In this document: positions 37,601 through 52,600 of the stretch, piece by piece
Layout of the letters: each line of letters starts with the position of its first letter
How positions within the stretch are numbered: position 1 is the stretch's first letter
Assembly: GCA_022266195.1 (NCBI GenBank)
Contig: WHVY01000003.1
Location: 9,858,001 to 9,922,000 of the forward strand
Direction of reading: 5' to 3'
DNA from: Tetranychus cinnabarinus
Lineage: Eukaryota > Arthropoda > Arachnida > Trombidiformes > Tetranychidae
Length of the DNA stretch: 64,000 nucleotides
The notes under the pieces: model-generated
What the model was told of the DNA's origin: nothing
What the model saw: the letters and a program-made list of their open reading frames with translations, nothing else
Databases searched by the model: none
Program-made: the position numbers and the translations under genes

Positions 37601-40600
37601 TTGACATCTTACCGGAGTTAATCCAACCTCTAGGAAATTGGGTTTACGAACTTTGAAATGTGAATTGACTCTTTTGAGCATTGTTTTTGATTATTGTTGA
37701 TATGATTTGCGTTTTTGCTTTGTTTTGGTTGTTGCAAGCTTGTAAAATAATATGTTGATACAAGCAACAATAAATTATGATAAATGAAAAACTTGAGAAA
37801 TAACTTAAAATGTTTAAATTAAAACAATTAACAGCAATAAAATTAAATTAAAACGTTAACATGGATATATTACTTTGGGTTGAAGCTTTTTGCTTTGTAA
37901 TGCATAACAGACATAGCATTTGTTTTGGTTTTGCTTTTTGTTTTCTGGTTAGCTTTTTGGTAACAATTGGTAAAGATGATTGGAAAGTACACAATAATTA
38001 AAACATTTGTTTTCAACGATATAATGGGAACAATTATTACACAATTTAGATTGATGATTGAATGTTGTGAAGAGATAAAAATTAAGCTGATTAAAATTGA
38101 CTGAGTAAAGGATATATATTAAACAATTAAATGAGATACATTAATGGTTGTTGTCATGAGGCTGAAGAGCCGGCGATTAGAAGCATAAAGAGCACTATTA
38201 GGTATACAAAGCATAAATCTGGTTAACTTTATGTCATTTATGCTTTCCTTTGTTTAACTCCTTCATTGACTAATAAGGTCTTTCGAGAGTCGCCATCTTA
38301 AACTTTGCTCTATTCACTTCTGGTTTATTAGGCTTTTTGTGTAATTTTTAATTTAATTTTTTTCCTACTTTTTGTTTAATTCACTTTGATTATAATAGTT
38401 TACACGTTGAGGGTTAACAATTGTCAACACCAATTCACCAGGATCAATCAAATCGTCATCATCAGCATAACACACTACACAGAGAATGTAAGTAAACACG
38501 TTTTTTTTCGTCTCCAAATTTATCCTTGTTTTTTGTAGTGTCTTATTTGATTCTCATTTAACTATTTATACCTTTTGTTTGTTAGGTTTTACTGGTTAAC
38601 AAATGGTATTAATGACAACTGGTGGTAATTAAAATCATATTGAAGGCAACTCCGGGTTGGTTTTAATAATGTTAATCACTCATAAATGGCAACAACTTTA
38701 ACGATAAATCATGTTATTATGGAGAGAGACACTGTAAAGACAAATGAAACTGGTGAGACTAGATAAAAAGAGATTTTGCCTTGTTAAACAAACTATGGTT
38801 GCTGTGATGTTGGCTGTTGATTGGAGATATATTCAAGATTATTTAACCAAACACTGGGAAAAACTTTAGCACAACCATATCACACTGGTGCAAATTACAT
38901 GATCATTTGGAGCTTGTAATGGTGAACAAGTGAAGGGTGAAGAAGATGACGAAGACGACCGAGTTAATGGTGATGATGACGATGACGATGATGGTAGCAA
39001 AAGGTTTCCTTCCATCATCAATTGACTTTACTCTGTGTGCCTCACTAATTACATACAACGTGTTAAATACATTTAGAGTTACTTTTTTTCTTTGTTTATC
39101 TTCATATACAAAAAAACCATTGGAATGAGAGTTGTCGTGTATTCAAGTTGAGTTGAAAGTTGAATGATGCTCAATACATGATGATGATAATGATGATGTT
39201 GATGACGATACTAGACATTGTCATTGAGGCTCCCTCTTTCATCATCATAATCATCATCATGCAGCAACTCTACAACTACGCAACTGCATGGCAAAAAGCA
39301 AAGGTATAAAAAATGGTTTCCCTATCGAGATTTCCCCTTCAAGAGGCTCACTTTTCCATCATCATCATCATCATCATAATATACATTTTCACTTTTCTCC
39401 CCATAATATTGGTTTTTCTACTTGACGCCACTCTTCACCAAAAGTGCCCCTAAAGACGAGGACCAGCAAGGCTAACATGTAAAGAAAATACGATGAGAGG
39501 AAGACAACAAATGATCAAATCAAGTCAAATTTCACCTATTTTCCCCTTTATTTACTTTTTTGGTCAAGAAAGTGAGAAAAATTTTCATCAGCATTATGTA
39601 ATAATGTTAAAGCAAAGAGTAAAGTACAAGGTCTTCCTCCAAGGTAGCTCAAACTTTGCACTCAAATATCTCGATAACTACTAGTCAGATCGAGCAAGTT
39701 GTTACTTTGTATTGGTGAGCTTAATCGTAAATTCCTGATCAGCTATTCAAAAAATTTGATTCAAAGGTCCAAATTTGGCCTCCGACACCGAATTTTCAAG
39801 ATTGATCAAATGAATGTCAAATTCGTTTTAGTGCAGTTATTTGAAATTCAGGATATTAAGGGTGATCCGAAGGCTATTTTCCAGCTAGAACAATAAGTTG
39901 ATTGGGAGATAACCAAAATTCAGTAAGTAACTTGTTATATTTTATTATGGTTCAATTTGCACATCGTTTGAAAATGAAGTTTACTGAACACATTTCGTAG
40001 TTTCGTTTCGTACTTTACTTTTTACCTGCCCGTTGAAAGACCTACTAACTTACAAGACTTGTTAGTTAGAAGAGACTGCAGTGTGAAAAGGAAAAATTGA
40101 AGTATCGTCTTTTCTCACAGGATGACACCGATGGAAAAATTGATAAAAAATGAGATAAACAATTTATCACTCGATAACCGCAATTGCAATTAAAATTGCG
40201 AACAGTCATCCCGTGTCATAAGACAGCACTTTAATTTTGCCTTTTCCACTACTTTACTCTTTGTGCTGAACACATGATAAACATACAGTGATTTCCCAGA
40301 CAACGTGAGTTATTATTTAACTTTCGTGAAATATCAATAAAAAAACTCGATGATTTAGCTAGCAATTATAATTTTGGGCTAAATCAATGTATCAAACAAG
40401 ATTGAAAATCATGTATTCGAGTGACCGACAAATAGTGAAAAAAATTTCCACCTATTCCCATCATCTGGGACATCACTGTAACAACAATATTGTCATCTTT
40501 TTCCTCTCCATCTTGTACAATGAAAAAAGCTGATGATTGACAATCAGTTAAACTTGTTTATCTTCATTATTATCATCAACATTTCTGCAAAATGAAAATA

Positions 40601-43600
40601 ACGATGAAAATAATAATAACCAGAGTAACTCATTGTCATTTCAAGCAATAATTATGACGAAAAACATGATACTTTAAGGGATGGAGAAAAAAAAGTTCAT
40701 CAATAGCATAAAAGAAAGTGACGTGAAAAAATGGAACAAAAAAATTCTAATCCTTTCATTCTTTCTCTCTTATTCTCTCCTCAGATTATTCAACCAGGAT
40801 TGACGTATAAACTTGAAAATCCATTGAGCCTGTGGAAGTGAAAAGATGATGAAGAAAAATTTGAAAACAATTTGAAGCAAAAGGAGAACTCAATTCAGAG
40901 TCTAACTTCCGATTTCTTGTTATAATACTTTTCGTTGTGCCAAAATGATTCGCAATTTCATTTCTATTATCAACAAGAAGAAGAAGTAAAACTAATAGTA
41001 ATTCTATTATCTCAGATTTACTGAGACAGAATTATTATATATTTCACTCAAAATTTATCTTCATCATCTTGAGGGCCATCTTCACGTCTCACCCTTTTCC
41101 CTCCTCTTCCATCTCCATCAAAGCTTAATCCATCAAATCAATACTGACAACCAAGATGGAGATATTTTTTCCCCTCATCATCATAATCATCATCAACAAT
41201 CATCTTTTGTCTTTTCTCTTAACCATGTTAACTCAATTTCAGGGTAAAACAAAGTAAAAATCACTTTTACTCAACCATTTTCAAGATGACAACAAAAGCA
41301 AGGTTAAAAAAACCAATAAATAATGAACCCGATAAAAAGATGATAAATTCAAACATAATATCACAAAACATTGTTAGATGATTATGTTGATGAAAATGAT
41401 CAAATGTTTCGAGTTGAAAGACAATATTAACCATCAACAATTAAGCCTCATTAATGAAAAATGAGAGTTAACTGTGAAAAGGCTTTAAGGGTTTACAACA
41501 TTTGACTACAATCCAAGAAATTGTTAACAAAATTATGTTAATTTCAAATGTTTCTTTCATAATCATCTTCTGTATCTATCCTCATCTTCATGGTTACTTC
41601 AAGAAATAATTTTTACACTGATAATGATGAAAAGTAAGATTAATACTAATATAACAAGTTGATTGTTGAATGTAAAAAAAGCGATTGACAAACGTTTCTT
41701 TTTCCCAGTTACAATACAGTTACAGTTGTACAATTTTTCATTCTGGAATCGAGTCAACAATCTTTGTAAAAAAATTGTTCAACGACGAAAACCTCAACTC
41801 AACCTTGTAACCAAACAGGGTAACAATTAAGTGTCATTTTCAACTGAATGTGGGTTGATTTGATACTTGAGAAAAGGTCATTTGAGGAAAAGTGAATTTC
41901 AATGTTACCCGAAATCGATCAAAAAATGATGGCCCATTCTCGCCTTTTGGTATAAATTTAAGTTCATCTTCCTTGTATTCAACCTTCAAGACTTGAACAA
42001 TCGATGAACAATTGCAATTGTCAAAAGTGGAAATGACCAGTTGACTATTGATTGAAGATCACAATTTTCACTGAAAATCATTTCATTTTATGCTTTTCTC
42101 AGGTTTCCATTGTACCAAACTCAACATGAAAAAAGCACATTTATCATTCAAATCATCAACAACAATCCTGTCAGTTGCAGTCACTTTCATTGTAAAATGT
42201 TCATCTTGAAATTTAATAACCTTTCATTTACTAACATTGATTATTCACCTCTAAATTGACAGCCTTTCGACCGTTTCAATTGAAAGTCAATTTCAATCTT
42301 AATTTTAAAAAATTGTCTTCCATTAACCAAATTAACCCAAAGGTAATCAACCTGATTCAGTGAAAAAGCAGAGCAAAAAAACGAAGAAACTGTTCAGTAT
42401 TACATATTAAACTAATTATCTAATATGTAATTACCTTTTTGTATTTCTCACTTTCTGTAACTGCAAGTCTTGAATGTTAATGTTTGGCAAACAATCAAAA
42501 ATTTAAACAATTTAACCCTGAAAAATTGAACAATTTGTTCATTTGCTATTCTTTGAACAGTGATTTATTAATAACAGCAACAATCAGTCAAAAAGGAAAA
42601 GCAAAATTTGTGTTGAAAAAGTCATTAAGTTAATCAATATGATTGCAAGTAAATTAAAATTAATTAACAGCCCATTATATTGAGCCACAAGGGAAATATG
42701 TAAACAACAGTTTTAAATTTTAATGTCAATCAATATGTATTAATAAATGGTTGAGACTATTAATAGTAACAATCAGTTTTGGCGATTGAAGATGGTTTGG
42801 TGAGATGAGGAAGAGCAAGGAAAAGTAAAAATGTTAAATTTAGAAATGAAAATGAAAACAAATCAAGTAAAGTGATGCTAATAAATTGTTGTTGATGGCT
42901 GTTATTGATATGGAGTGACAATTGTTACTGGTGTTAATGGTCAGTATTGATTGAGTGGCGATTGTTAGTAAAATGGTTCAATCAGGAGAATCAGAATGAG
43001 AAGTATTTGTATTTATTGTTATTATTGTTGTTGTGTACAAGGCAACTAAACAAAAATGGTAATCATTTGAGTTATTTTTACTGTTACTGTTACCTAGTGA
43101 TGAACCGTTTGTATTTTAATAAACTCAAATTGGTATTAACAACATTTCCATTGATTTTTATTATTCAACTAACATGACATTTACCCTGTAAGTATACATT
43201 TATGGGTTCAAATGCTTTTACTGGTTAACTCCAACAATCAATAACAATTTTAGGTGTAAAACTGATTTTAATTTTACCTTTTGGTTAAAGTGTGTTTACA
43301 ATAAATTAATGGTTGCAATTTGATCATTTTAACATGTTAATTGGTTTCAAATTTTACTTTCAGGTAAAACTGTGAATGTGTTTGGGTTGGAATTGCTTCT
43401 TTGGACAAACTCATTGTCGCTCATTTTCATTATTAATGTAAATGTTTGGACGTGAAATTGGCCAAATTCAAGTAAAGGTGAATAATTTGATGAGTTTAGG
43501 TGATTGTGATCAATTGGACCTTTGAGCTTCAGTTGAAATATCAAATATTTAACTAGTTACAAGGCAACTTTGGAGGGTTTCAACCTGGACTCACTGCATG

Positions 43601-46600
43601 ATAAGTTGGTTATCTAACCCGAAGAGCTGATTAATGATTTAGACTTCAAGTTTAATAGTGAATTTTGCATTATTATTTCACAAGAAATGAGATGAAATGA
43701 CCAACAGAAAAGGTCATTTTATGCAGTTTCATAGTTATCACTTTGGGTTGATCTCAAACGCATATGTGAGTGGAAATGATTCATTTGAGTTAAAATTGAA
43801 CTCTTTACTCAATTTATGGTGAGTAACAATTTGAGCAAAGGTGGAAGCAGATAACTGCATAAATCAAGATTGTCAACCAGATTTCCTTTGATCAAAACTA
43901 ATAGCACAAATGGGTGAAATTAAATTAGTTTCAACTATTTTACCTTTTCACCGTCATTAATACGTAAAAATACAAAATACCGATAAATTTCAATGAAATG
44001 CCATTGAATAGACAAGCTGAAAAGGGCAAGTATAGTTGACTGACTTTGTTGGTTTGAAAATATTCAATTCTCTGAAAGCTTGACCTAAGGTTTTACATAC
44101 ATTTAATACATTTTATCGAGATTTGCAAATTTCAAAATCAATCATGACTCTGAATTGAATTGTGGAGAAAATTGAAACTACGTTTTACTTTCCATTGTTT
44201 ATTCATCTAAAAATGAAGCGTTTCCTGATAATTAGTGCAATCAGATTCGCAGATAGCTTCTGGTGAATATTCAACTGCTGACGTTGATTTGATGCTAATA
44301 AACAACCCTTTTAACCTAACATTTTGCATTTGTTAACAAATCAAAATCGTTTTAAGTTGAATACAAACTTATCCTTAACCTTACAATATGTAATGCATTT
44401 ATAGCGGGTCAAGATTTTTATCTGACCATGAAAACCCCAAGAAAGGCTAATCCCAATTTCAATATCAATTTGACATTTTATTGTGTCAATTGACTTTTGT
44501 TGACTAATGAAATTAAGTTTATAACAAAAATCTATAGAAACATCATTGAATCTTGTTTAGCTTTGATCAATAATCAGTACATTTATGCCAATGCAAGTTG
44601 AATTGAATTAATGTATTAGCCAAGCTGGTTGAAGTGAATCAAATCATGATGGAAGCAAAGTTGATTACTGCAATAATAATGAAAATATGATACATGATTA
44701 GACTAGTGGTTAAAATGAAATTAACGATATCACATGAGAGACACGAAAAAATAGAGCAAAGCAACTAATCAAGGTTAAAAGGCTGGTTGATTAAGGCTAA
44801 AATCAAAGTAGTTTCAAGTAAAGTATTGATCGGATCGACTCTTGATAAGCCTTAAGAAGCCCACTTTTGTCCAATTGATTGGCTAAATAATTTGGCCCTT
44901 CATTTCCAATCCTAAAAAGCAAAATTAATGTAATATTTTGATTAAATGTGAAATGGCAATATTGAAAGTATAAGGTGATTTCAATTGAAATGTTACTTTC
45001 AATGTCTTTTCACCAGCTTTTAGGTTTTCTGGTTTTGTACACATTTTTTTACAATTCAAGTGGTAATCAAATTAATTATCATTCTAGTTCATCATTTGTA
45101 GTTGATTCATTTTTCTCATTTTTCTTGGTGTCAACTGAAAAGATGATCATCTTGCTCTTTGATTTCATCCTCTATTTACCTTGTCATATTTTTTATTGAT
45201 CGTCTTTTATCACCTTCAAATTGATCTTATATTTTTCATCTCATACATTTTCTTGTCTAACTTTCCATTCATCAATGGCTTTCTTCATCTTCATCATGAC
45301 CATCATCTCATGACCATTATTAGAATGACAATGAAACCTTGAACCAGCCATACACAGCCTCAAGGGTTGACAGTCTTTACCTTCAAGACAATCAATTTGG
45401 TCATTTTATTAGAAGGTAACTTTGTTTGGGTTTGCCTTTTCTTGTGTATGTTTGGTATTTGGTTGCGGTCACTTTATTAATATCACCAGTAAATTGAATG
45501 TTTTGTGGGATCATCACAGAGTCACATCATCATTAATGAATTACAATTGGCAGGATTAACTTTGATTGATAAAAATAAGTCTAATTTTCTGGTTAATCTT
45601 TCGGATGTTGCCAAGATATTAACCCAATTTACTGGTAATTATTCATTTGGTATATAAGTTGTAAGAATTGTGCCAACAAATTATTGTTATGATTAACATT
45701 AAGACACAGCAGGAACAATTAAGTAGATTTAAAATTGGTTGCTGTTGCCAGTTTAATGTATACAACTTGATATTGGTTTGAGAGGTGAAACAAATGGTTA
45801 GGGTTTGATTGAATCATTATTGATGCAATCAGGTTTGATTGAAATCAATTTCACTTTTTGGGATACACTTTGCTTTCCACCTTGCCTCAGCATTAATTCA
45901 CAATGATAAAAATGAAAATAAAGATGATGATTATGAAGAAGAATTGAAAATTATGAAGAAAATGATTTCACTCAAACTAATAATTTGCTTTTTCTTTCCA
46001 GGTAACATGGTGATGATGTATGTAATAATGGGTTGAACACAGGAACAAAAAAGATGAAACAATGTTGATGTAAGAAAAAAAAGTAAAATGCTGCTGAATC
46101 AGTAATAATGATAATATTAGGAGAGAAGAAGAGAAAATGGAAAAGCAAAATGTTCAAGTAAAAACAATAACAAATAAGCTCAGTGTTTCATTTCCAGGTT
46201 TATGAACAAATTATCATTTATATTTGATAAAAGATATCAGTTTGCTCAAACGTTTCTAGTTATATTAAAAATCCGTAACCCTGTTATGATAACAATTTTT
46301 GACAAAGCACATCAAAAAAGGTACGGAAAAGGTAGTAAAAGGTAAGGAAAAGATTTTGTTGAAGGCTAAAACATACACAAAATTTATGAGAAATCACAAG
46401 GAAAAAAAAGAAAGTCAAGAAATGAAATTAATTTCATCAATCTTAGTGATGTTTATGGTGTTACCAAAAGAAGCCAATGGGAAAAAAATGAGCAAACGAT
46501 AATATCCATCAATAATTAAATTTCTGGTCCCAAGAAACAACAATTGAAGATTTATAGTAGATTAAAAATTAACAGGTGAATCTGCGAGATCCATAGAAAT

Positions 46601-49600
46601 CACTAATCAATCAATGATAATGAAAGTTTCATTAAATCAATAAGAAATCCAAAATTGAACACGTCAAAGCATTGAAAAGCACAACAGACGATATAACCAA
46701 AGAAGAGATTCAAATGAAAAGTAATTCATCAAACCAGCAAACCTCATATAAATCAAATAATTGATCAAACAAGTGAAACTATAATTAATCAAAAAAAGAA
46801 ACTTAAAGGTTAAAAATCAATAATTAAAGGTGCAACATGGATTCACGAAAAGAGATGACTTGAAGGCAAACAAAAGCTAAAAATGTGATTCCCTCCAAAA
46901 ACCAACATCAAAAAAAGATACAAATAGTGTTAATTGAATCCACTAGATGGCAGCTACATCGATAAAAGCACCAAATGAAAAATTAAATCAAAAAAAGTTA
47001 ATTGTTGCTTAATTGTGTTGGAAAGTGTTTAATCGATGAATATTTAAATATGAAGGATGTTTGAGTGGATTTAAATTTAAATTGTAAACTGAGATGAAAT
47101 TTGGTGAAATTAAAATGCAATGTTGAAGTGTTTACTCACTCTTGGTGTTTCCTTATTCAATTTAACAAATTGTGATCCGAGAAATGGGAAACTAAATCTA
47201 ATCAATTTACCAAGTCGATACATAATTAAGTTAATAAACAGATGAAAGGACACAAATTGAAATGAAACAAGTTGGTAAAAAGTGTGAATTGAATTTAAAT
47301 GGAAAGTAACAAAGTCAATGTTGTTTAAATGTTGTGAGTTTTTTGCTTGTGATTTGTTGACTGTAAAGTGTAAATAAAATGTTTGAAAGGTCAAATTGAA
47401 TGAAAAAAATAAATTCAATTGTAAAAGAATAGATAATTAACTTAAAGCCAGCAAATTATCTGAGTCAACTTTAATTGAAAATGTTACCAGAATCGGAAGT
47501 TTCTTCCCATCATCACGAGAAGGAAAAAAAAGGTTTACAGAGTAAATTTGGGCTTCTTTTGGCAAGATTAAAGCTTCAAGACAAAATTGATTGAATCGGA
47601 ATTGATTACATGAAGGGTTCACAATTAAATCAAGTTAATTCATTTTCACTTGGCTTACAGATAATCTCACAATAGATTAGTTTAATCAATCAATTAACAT
47701 ACAAACAAGATTCATCCAAATTCATCATTCACTCATCGACACTGTCTGATAAAATCGAGTCTCTTTCATAACCCAACCTAACCTAAAAGAGTCACTCGCT
47801 TCCCATCAAATTGGATACAAGATTAGGGTCTTTTACGTGGAAACAAATTTACATTCAAATGGTTTATCTTTTGTTACTTTGATTGATAATCAAGTAACTT
47901 TATAATTATGTTATTCATTGTAATAAATATTTCAAGATCATCTGATCGTAAAATATTGCAGAGTTTCCTATTCATTATTATCATGCTGGGAGTTGAAAAT
48001 CCCTGAAAGTAAAGGTTATAATGCAAATGGTTGGGTTGATGTGCAAACCTTGTGACAGTTGGAAATGCATTTTGATGAAAAAATAATCAAATCTTGATCT
48101 GTCTCTTGTCCTAATGATTGATTGTTTCAACCTTTGCAGGTTTCAATTTTTTTATCAACCAAATAATCTTGCAACCATTATCCAATGCTATGTGAAGTAG
48201 TTATAATTATTGCATTTTCAGTTGAGTCGCAAGTCGATTGAATGTTATTTCAATGATATCAAAAATGATTGACACTTGAATTTAAGATGAAAATTAAAGC
48301 AAACAAAAGGTAAACATTTTGACAATTTAAGAGCAATTTTTTGTTTTACTTTTAAATTAATGGTCTTTCTTGGTTTATAGTGTGAAAAGTGTGTAAATAA
48401 TTTATCTTTTACATTAAATTCAAATTTTATTTACTCTTTTCAGATTTTACTTGAAATTGATAAACTTTTTCACGTTACAATAAATTGCTTTTAAATCGGG
48501 CGCTTCTTTGGTTAATCGGGGTAACAAAGCTCTTCCCTAAAATAAATCACATGTTTCCCTCTTTAATAAAAGTCTTTATGAATATTCATTTTGCTTTTAC
48601 TCATAAACTACGATTAATTTTAATTCATCACATAAATTATTTCAATTTTCTTTGTTTTCAAAATAGTGATCTAGATTGCTTGAGTTAATCAGTTTAATGA
48701 AAATCTTAATTGTCAACTTACATTCATCCAACCTTCTCAGTTACGTTATGCTAAGCTTTCTTTATATTTTGTAAAGTTAATTTTATATTTGTTTCAACTT
48801 ATAACTGATTACTGGATTAGTATATATGGAACTTTATCAGCTTTTGTGTTAAAATTGTCATAAATTATCTTGTCATATTTTCGAGAAATCAAGTTCAAAA
48901 TGTCTTACAATCTATTGTTAAAATTTTGGCTTTTTTTACACAAAGCTGTTCACTTGTAACGGTCATCGTTTAGAGTCAATTTGTTTTCAAGTAAGTATTT
49001 TTGGAAAGGTTTGTTGGATATTAGATTGATAATTTGAAAATTAATTGTGTTTTACCTTTTTCTCAAATGATGATCCCTTTGTAGTTAACGATCTTTGGCA
49101 TCCTAAGGTTTTTAAAAGTTGACCTGATGATCGATATATGGATGATTTTTTGGTATAAAGATCTTCAGACGATCCCTGGTTTATGATAAAGAGATAGACA
49201 AAGAAATGGTAAAGATTAAAAAGACCCAAATATTATATAATGATAAAAGAATGGTAATTTGATAATAATAATGGCGATAATTAGATGAGAGTTGAATCCA
49301 GAAGGTTTGAAGATACATGTCAATGATTGCTGTTAATATTGCATATTATATAATACATTAATATGTACATTTAGGACAACATTTGTCTTGTATATAAAAA
49401 AAACATGGAGGACATTTTTTAGGGTAAAAAAATTTGGTTCAATGATGATGATAATTGTGGTTAAATTGGTAAAACCTCTTCAACTGTATAAACCTATCAT
49501 TCCTGGTGGTTACAATTGAGATGACTCAGGCTAGTAACGATAAATAAAACGGAACGATACTAATTTAATAATCGATTGATATTCTTGTACCTTTTTTCAG

Positions 49601-52600
49601 GTTCATTTTGCATACATTTATTTTTTTACTCTTGCCTGCCTCTTCCCGGTTACATTTTTTCAGTTACCACAATTATATTCAAGGGTAAATCTAATTAAAC
49701 TTTTTCCTCTTCTCTTCACAAACTTTCATCTTGTTTTGCGTGTTCAGGTTACATGTAGATTCATATTTATTTGATCCATAAAACCTGATCATCATGACAA
49801 CATCTGAACATGATAAAGGTTTCCTTCAACATCACCAACATCATCATCGTGATCATCATTTCGTCTCCCTTTGACACTTAATCTATTATTAAATAATCAC
49901 ATTCTCATTTGCTTCCAGATAATCTTTGGTACACAATTGAAGCGACTTGATGGTTCAAAGTTACCTGGATAGTGATAATAGCCGTACCATTAGTAATCAA
50001 ATCTGGCTCAAATTGGAAAACATCATTTGAATAATTCTAGATAATTAATCAACTACTGCAAGTGCAAGGCAAATAATCAAATTTTGGGATGACTTCACCA
50101 TTGCGATAAAGGCTACCAGTTTGAACTAATTTTTGCTGGTCTTATATTCAAATTCAAACATTAATCAACACTGATTAGCTTTAAATCAGCACAAAGTTAC
50201 TCACGGTGCTGATGATGAAGGGAAAAAGGAGAAGCAAACAGGATAAAAATCAAAGCTGTCAACAACAAGACTCTTCCAAAAATGTGATATGTAACTTGTC
50301 ACAAGCAAGAAACAAATGTCTTCATGGTTACATCTTTAATTTAGGGTTTTAACCTGATTTTCATCGTTGTTTTTCTTGCTGCTTGGTTCGCTATTAGCTT
50401 GGCCACTAAATATCAAGAATCATGATGATGATGAATCAAAATATATTTATATATGAATCACGCCCTTAGTATGTGTAATATATTGGAAAAAGCACACAAT
50501 ATTTCATTTTATTCAAATTAGTATTATCTCATTGAGTGCAATTATCTGTTGAAGATATTGCTCGAGACCCGCCTTGATCAGGTTTAAGCTTAATAACAAT
50601 TTACACCAAATAGAGACCAAATAGTGATAAGCTTTACTGGTCGATTAACCAGCAACATTGGATTAGTTGGATTAGTAGGATTAACAGTGAGAGTGATAAG
50701 TGAATTGGCAGAAGATGAGAAAGGGTCAAAAATTTACCTTATTAGTTGAATAATAATGTAATTGTTGGATAAAAGGTGAAACTGATAATTCAATTGCTTT
50801 CCTCAATTGACCAACAAACAATGTTTAAGCACAAACGTGTATTTTGAATACAAAAAAAATGTTTTTAAACTTGAAATGAATTACAAAAAAAAGGTAAACT
50901 TGAGCAAGCAAATTATTGAATTGGTTTGAGCATTTAGGGAGTTTATATTTGTAATTATCAACTTGCACAGGAGAAAAACTAAATTTCATGTGATTTAAGG
51001 GAGATTTGATGAATCGATGGTTATGATGATGATGAGTTATGGATTGAAATATCTAGGTTGAATTTGATGTTAGGGATAAGTTGAGTGAAAAAAGGTAAAC
51101 ACAATTCTCAACGTGATCTTTTATCAAAAGCATTAAATGATTCCAGTCAATTATATAAAGACCAGTTAACATTATCATGATAATAAAGCTCATTATTATC
51201 ATGGCAGGCCCATGGAGAGCAAGTAAGACCTTGATAAAGCTCTAATGAATATTTCTGTAAACTTCAATCATTTCAATACAATAACTGAATGATGCTAAAT
51301 TTTCAATGAAAAGTGAAAATTGGAAACAATCGACTCTAACATGTTGTTAAGTCTCATCAATTTGCTGTGATCAAAGGCAATGCAAACCAATTGATTAACA
51401 GCGACTGTTCAACTTATTTGGCAAACTTGACCATCTACCATGATATGGTACTTACATGATATGGCTCATAGGAACTGAAAACAACGGCGTCAGTTGAATA
51501 GCGACGAGAAAAGCTAAACGACGATTTACGTAGTTTTGAATAATGCTTTTTCATTATTCACTTTGGTTACAATTTAATCCAAATTGACTTAACAAAGGCT
51601 CTTCACAAAGCCAACATGCTTTTGATAGTCTTGACTTTCACTTTTCAATTGACAATGAAACTTGAATACAAAATTAAACAAATGATGAAAGATTGACAAT
51701 TAACTTATAATTGGTTTAATGAGTTGAATCCTTTTTGGTGAAACATTTTACATGCAATTGAAAGATATCAATAGATTGAATGGCAGACCCAAAAACAGTG
51801 AAACCCATCAATATTTTTGTATGTTGATAAAGTGTTGATAATTTTATTGGTAATGGTGATGATGATTCGGAATGATGATCAACATTGTCATTGATGATGG
51901 GAAAGATGATCAGGTAATAAACAAGGTTGTCTAACACTTTATCAATCAGTAACAATTGCAAAAAGAGTCCATCACTTTTCATTTGAAAATGACAATGAGA
52001 TGTGAATTGAGAGAGAGAGTTAAGATGATTCTTGTTGTTGCCACTGTTTATTATTATGATGATGATGATGATGATAAGTATCAAGGTGAGATACGTAATA
52101 ATGAAAGTTAAAGAGTGAGTTGAAGGTAAGAAAAGGTTTTGAATCAGTTGATTGAAAATCATTGGTGTAATGTATTTTGTATGAGATTGTACTTTTTGTT
52201 CAATCTTGAGCTTTGTTTATTTTCAATTGTTACCTCAGATTTGTGTGTCTTTTTTTTCACTCAAACAGAGATTCATTTGATGAATCTTTTACCTGAATCT
52301 TTTGTCTTACCTTGTTTTGTTTGTTTTTTGCAAGTGTCAACCTTAATGATAACCAATTTGGACGGATAAATTTAATTAGACACTTTCATTTGCTCATTTT
52401 GTTGGTAAACATTTTAATGCACAAACATTGACAGTGTTTATTGTTGTAATCATCTTAATTTGCCTTCAAATTGATTGCTAATTATTGCTCATGAAAAGCC
52501 ATTATTTTGCACCAATCATATGTAATCAAGTTGACAAAATTTTAATCTACTTTGATTGTCAATGTTTTGAGCTGTCTTTTCATGTGATTGTTGCCTTTTC

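Noticed and set aside
40121..40153. EF-hand-like DDTDGKIDKK on the plus strand after a good acceptor
   Set aside because: Ten codons then a stop. No upstream EF-hand exon seen; a single loop-like string is likely chance.
46299..46502. Lys-rich plus-strand frame of 67 codons
   Set aside because: Composed of A-rich low-complexity DNA; no domain, no splice context.
47437..47622. Minus-strand frame reading ...KEAQIYSVNLFFPSRDDGKK as an extra exon
   Set aside because: Its only open reading needs a phase-1 entry, which neither upstream exon provides; acceptor weak.
51597..51613. Histone-type stem-loop lookalike GGCTCTTCACAAAGCC
   Set aside because: Stem pairs imperfectly and no histone gene is nearby.
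52318..52400. Minus-strand frame before an AAG|GTAAGA donor at about 52317
   Set aside because: No ATG, and the only in-phase acceptor has a purine-rich upstream tract.
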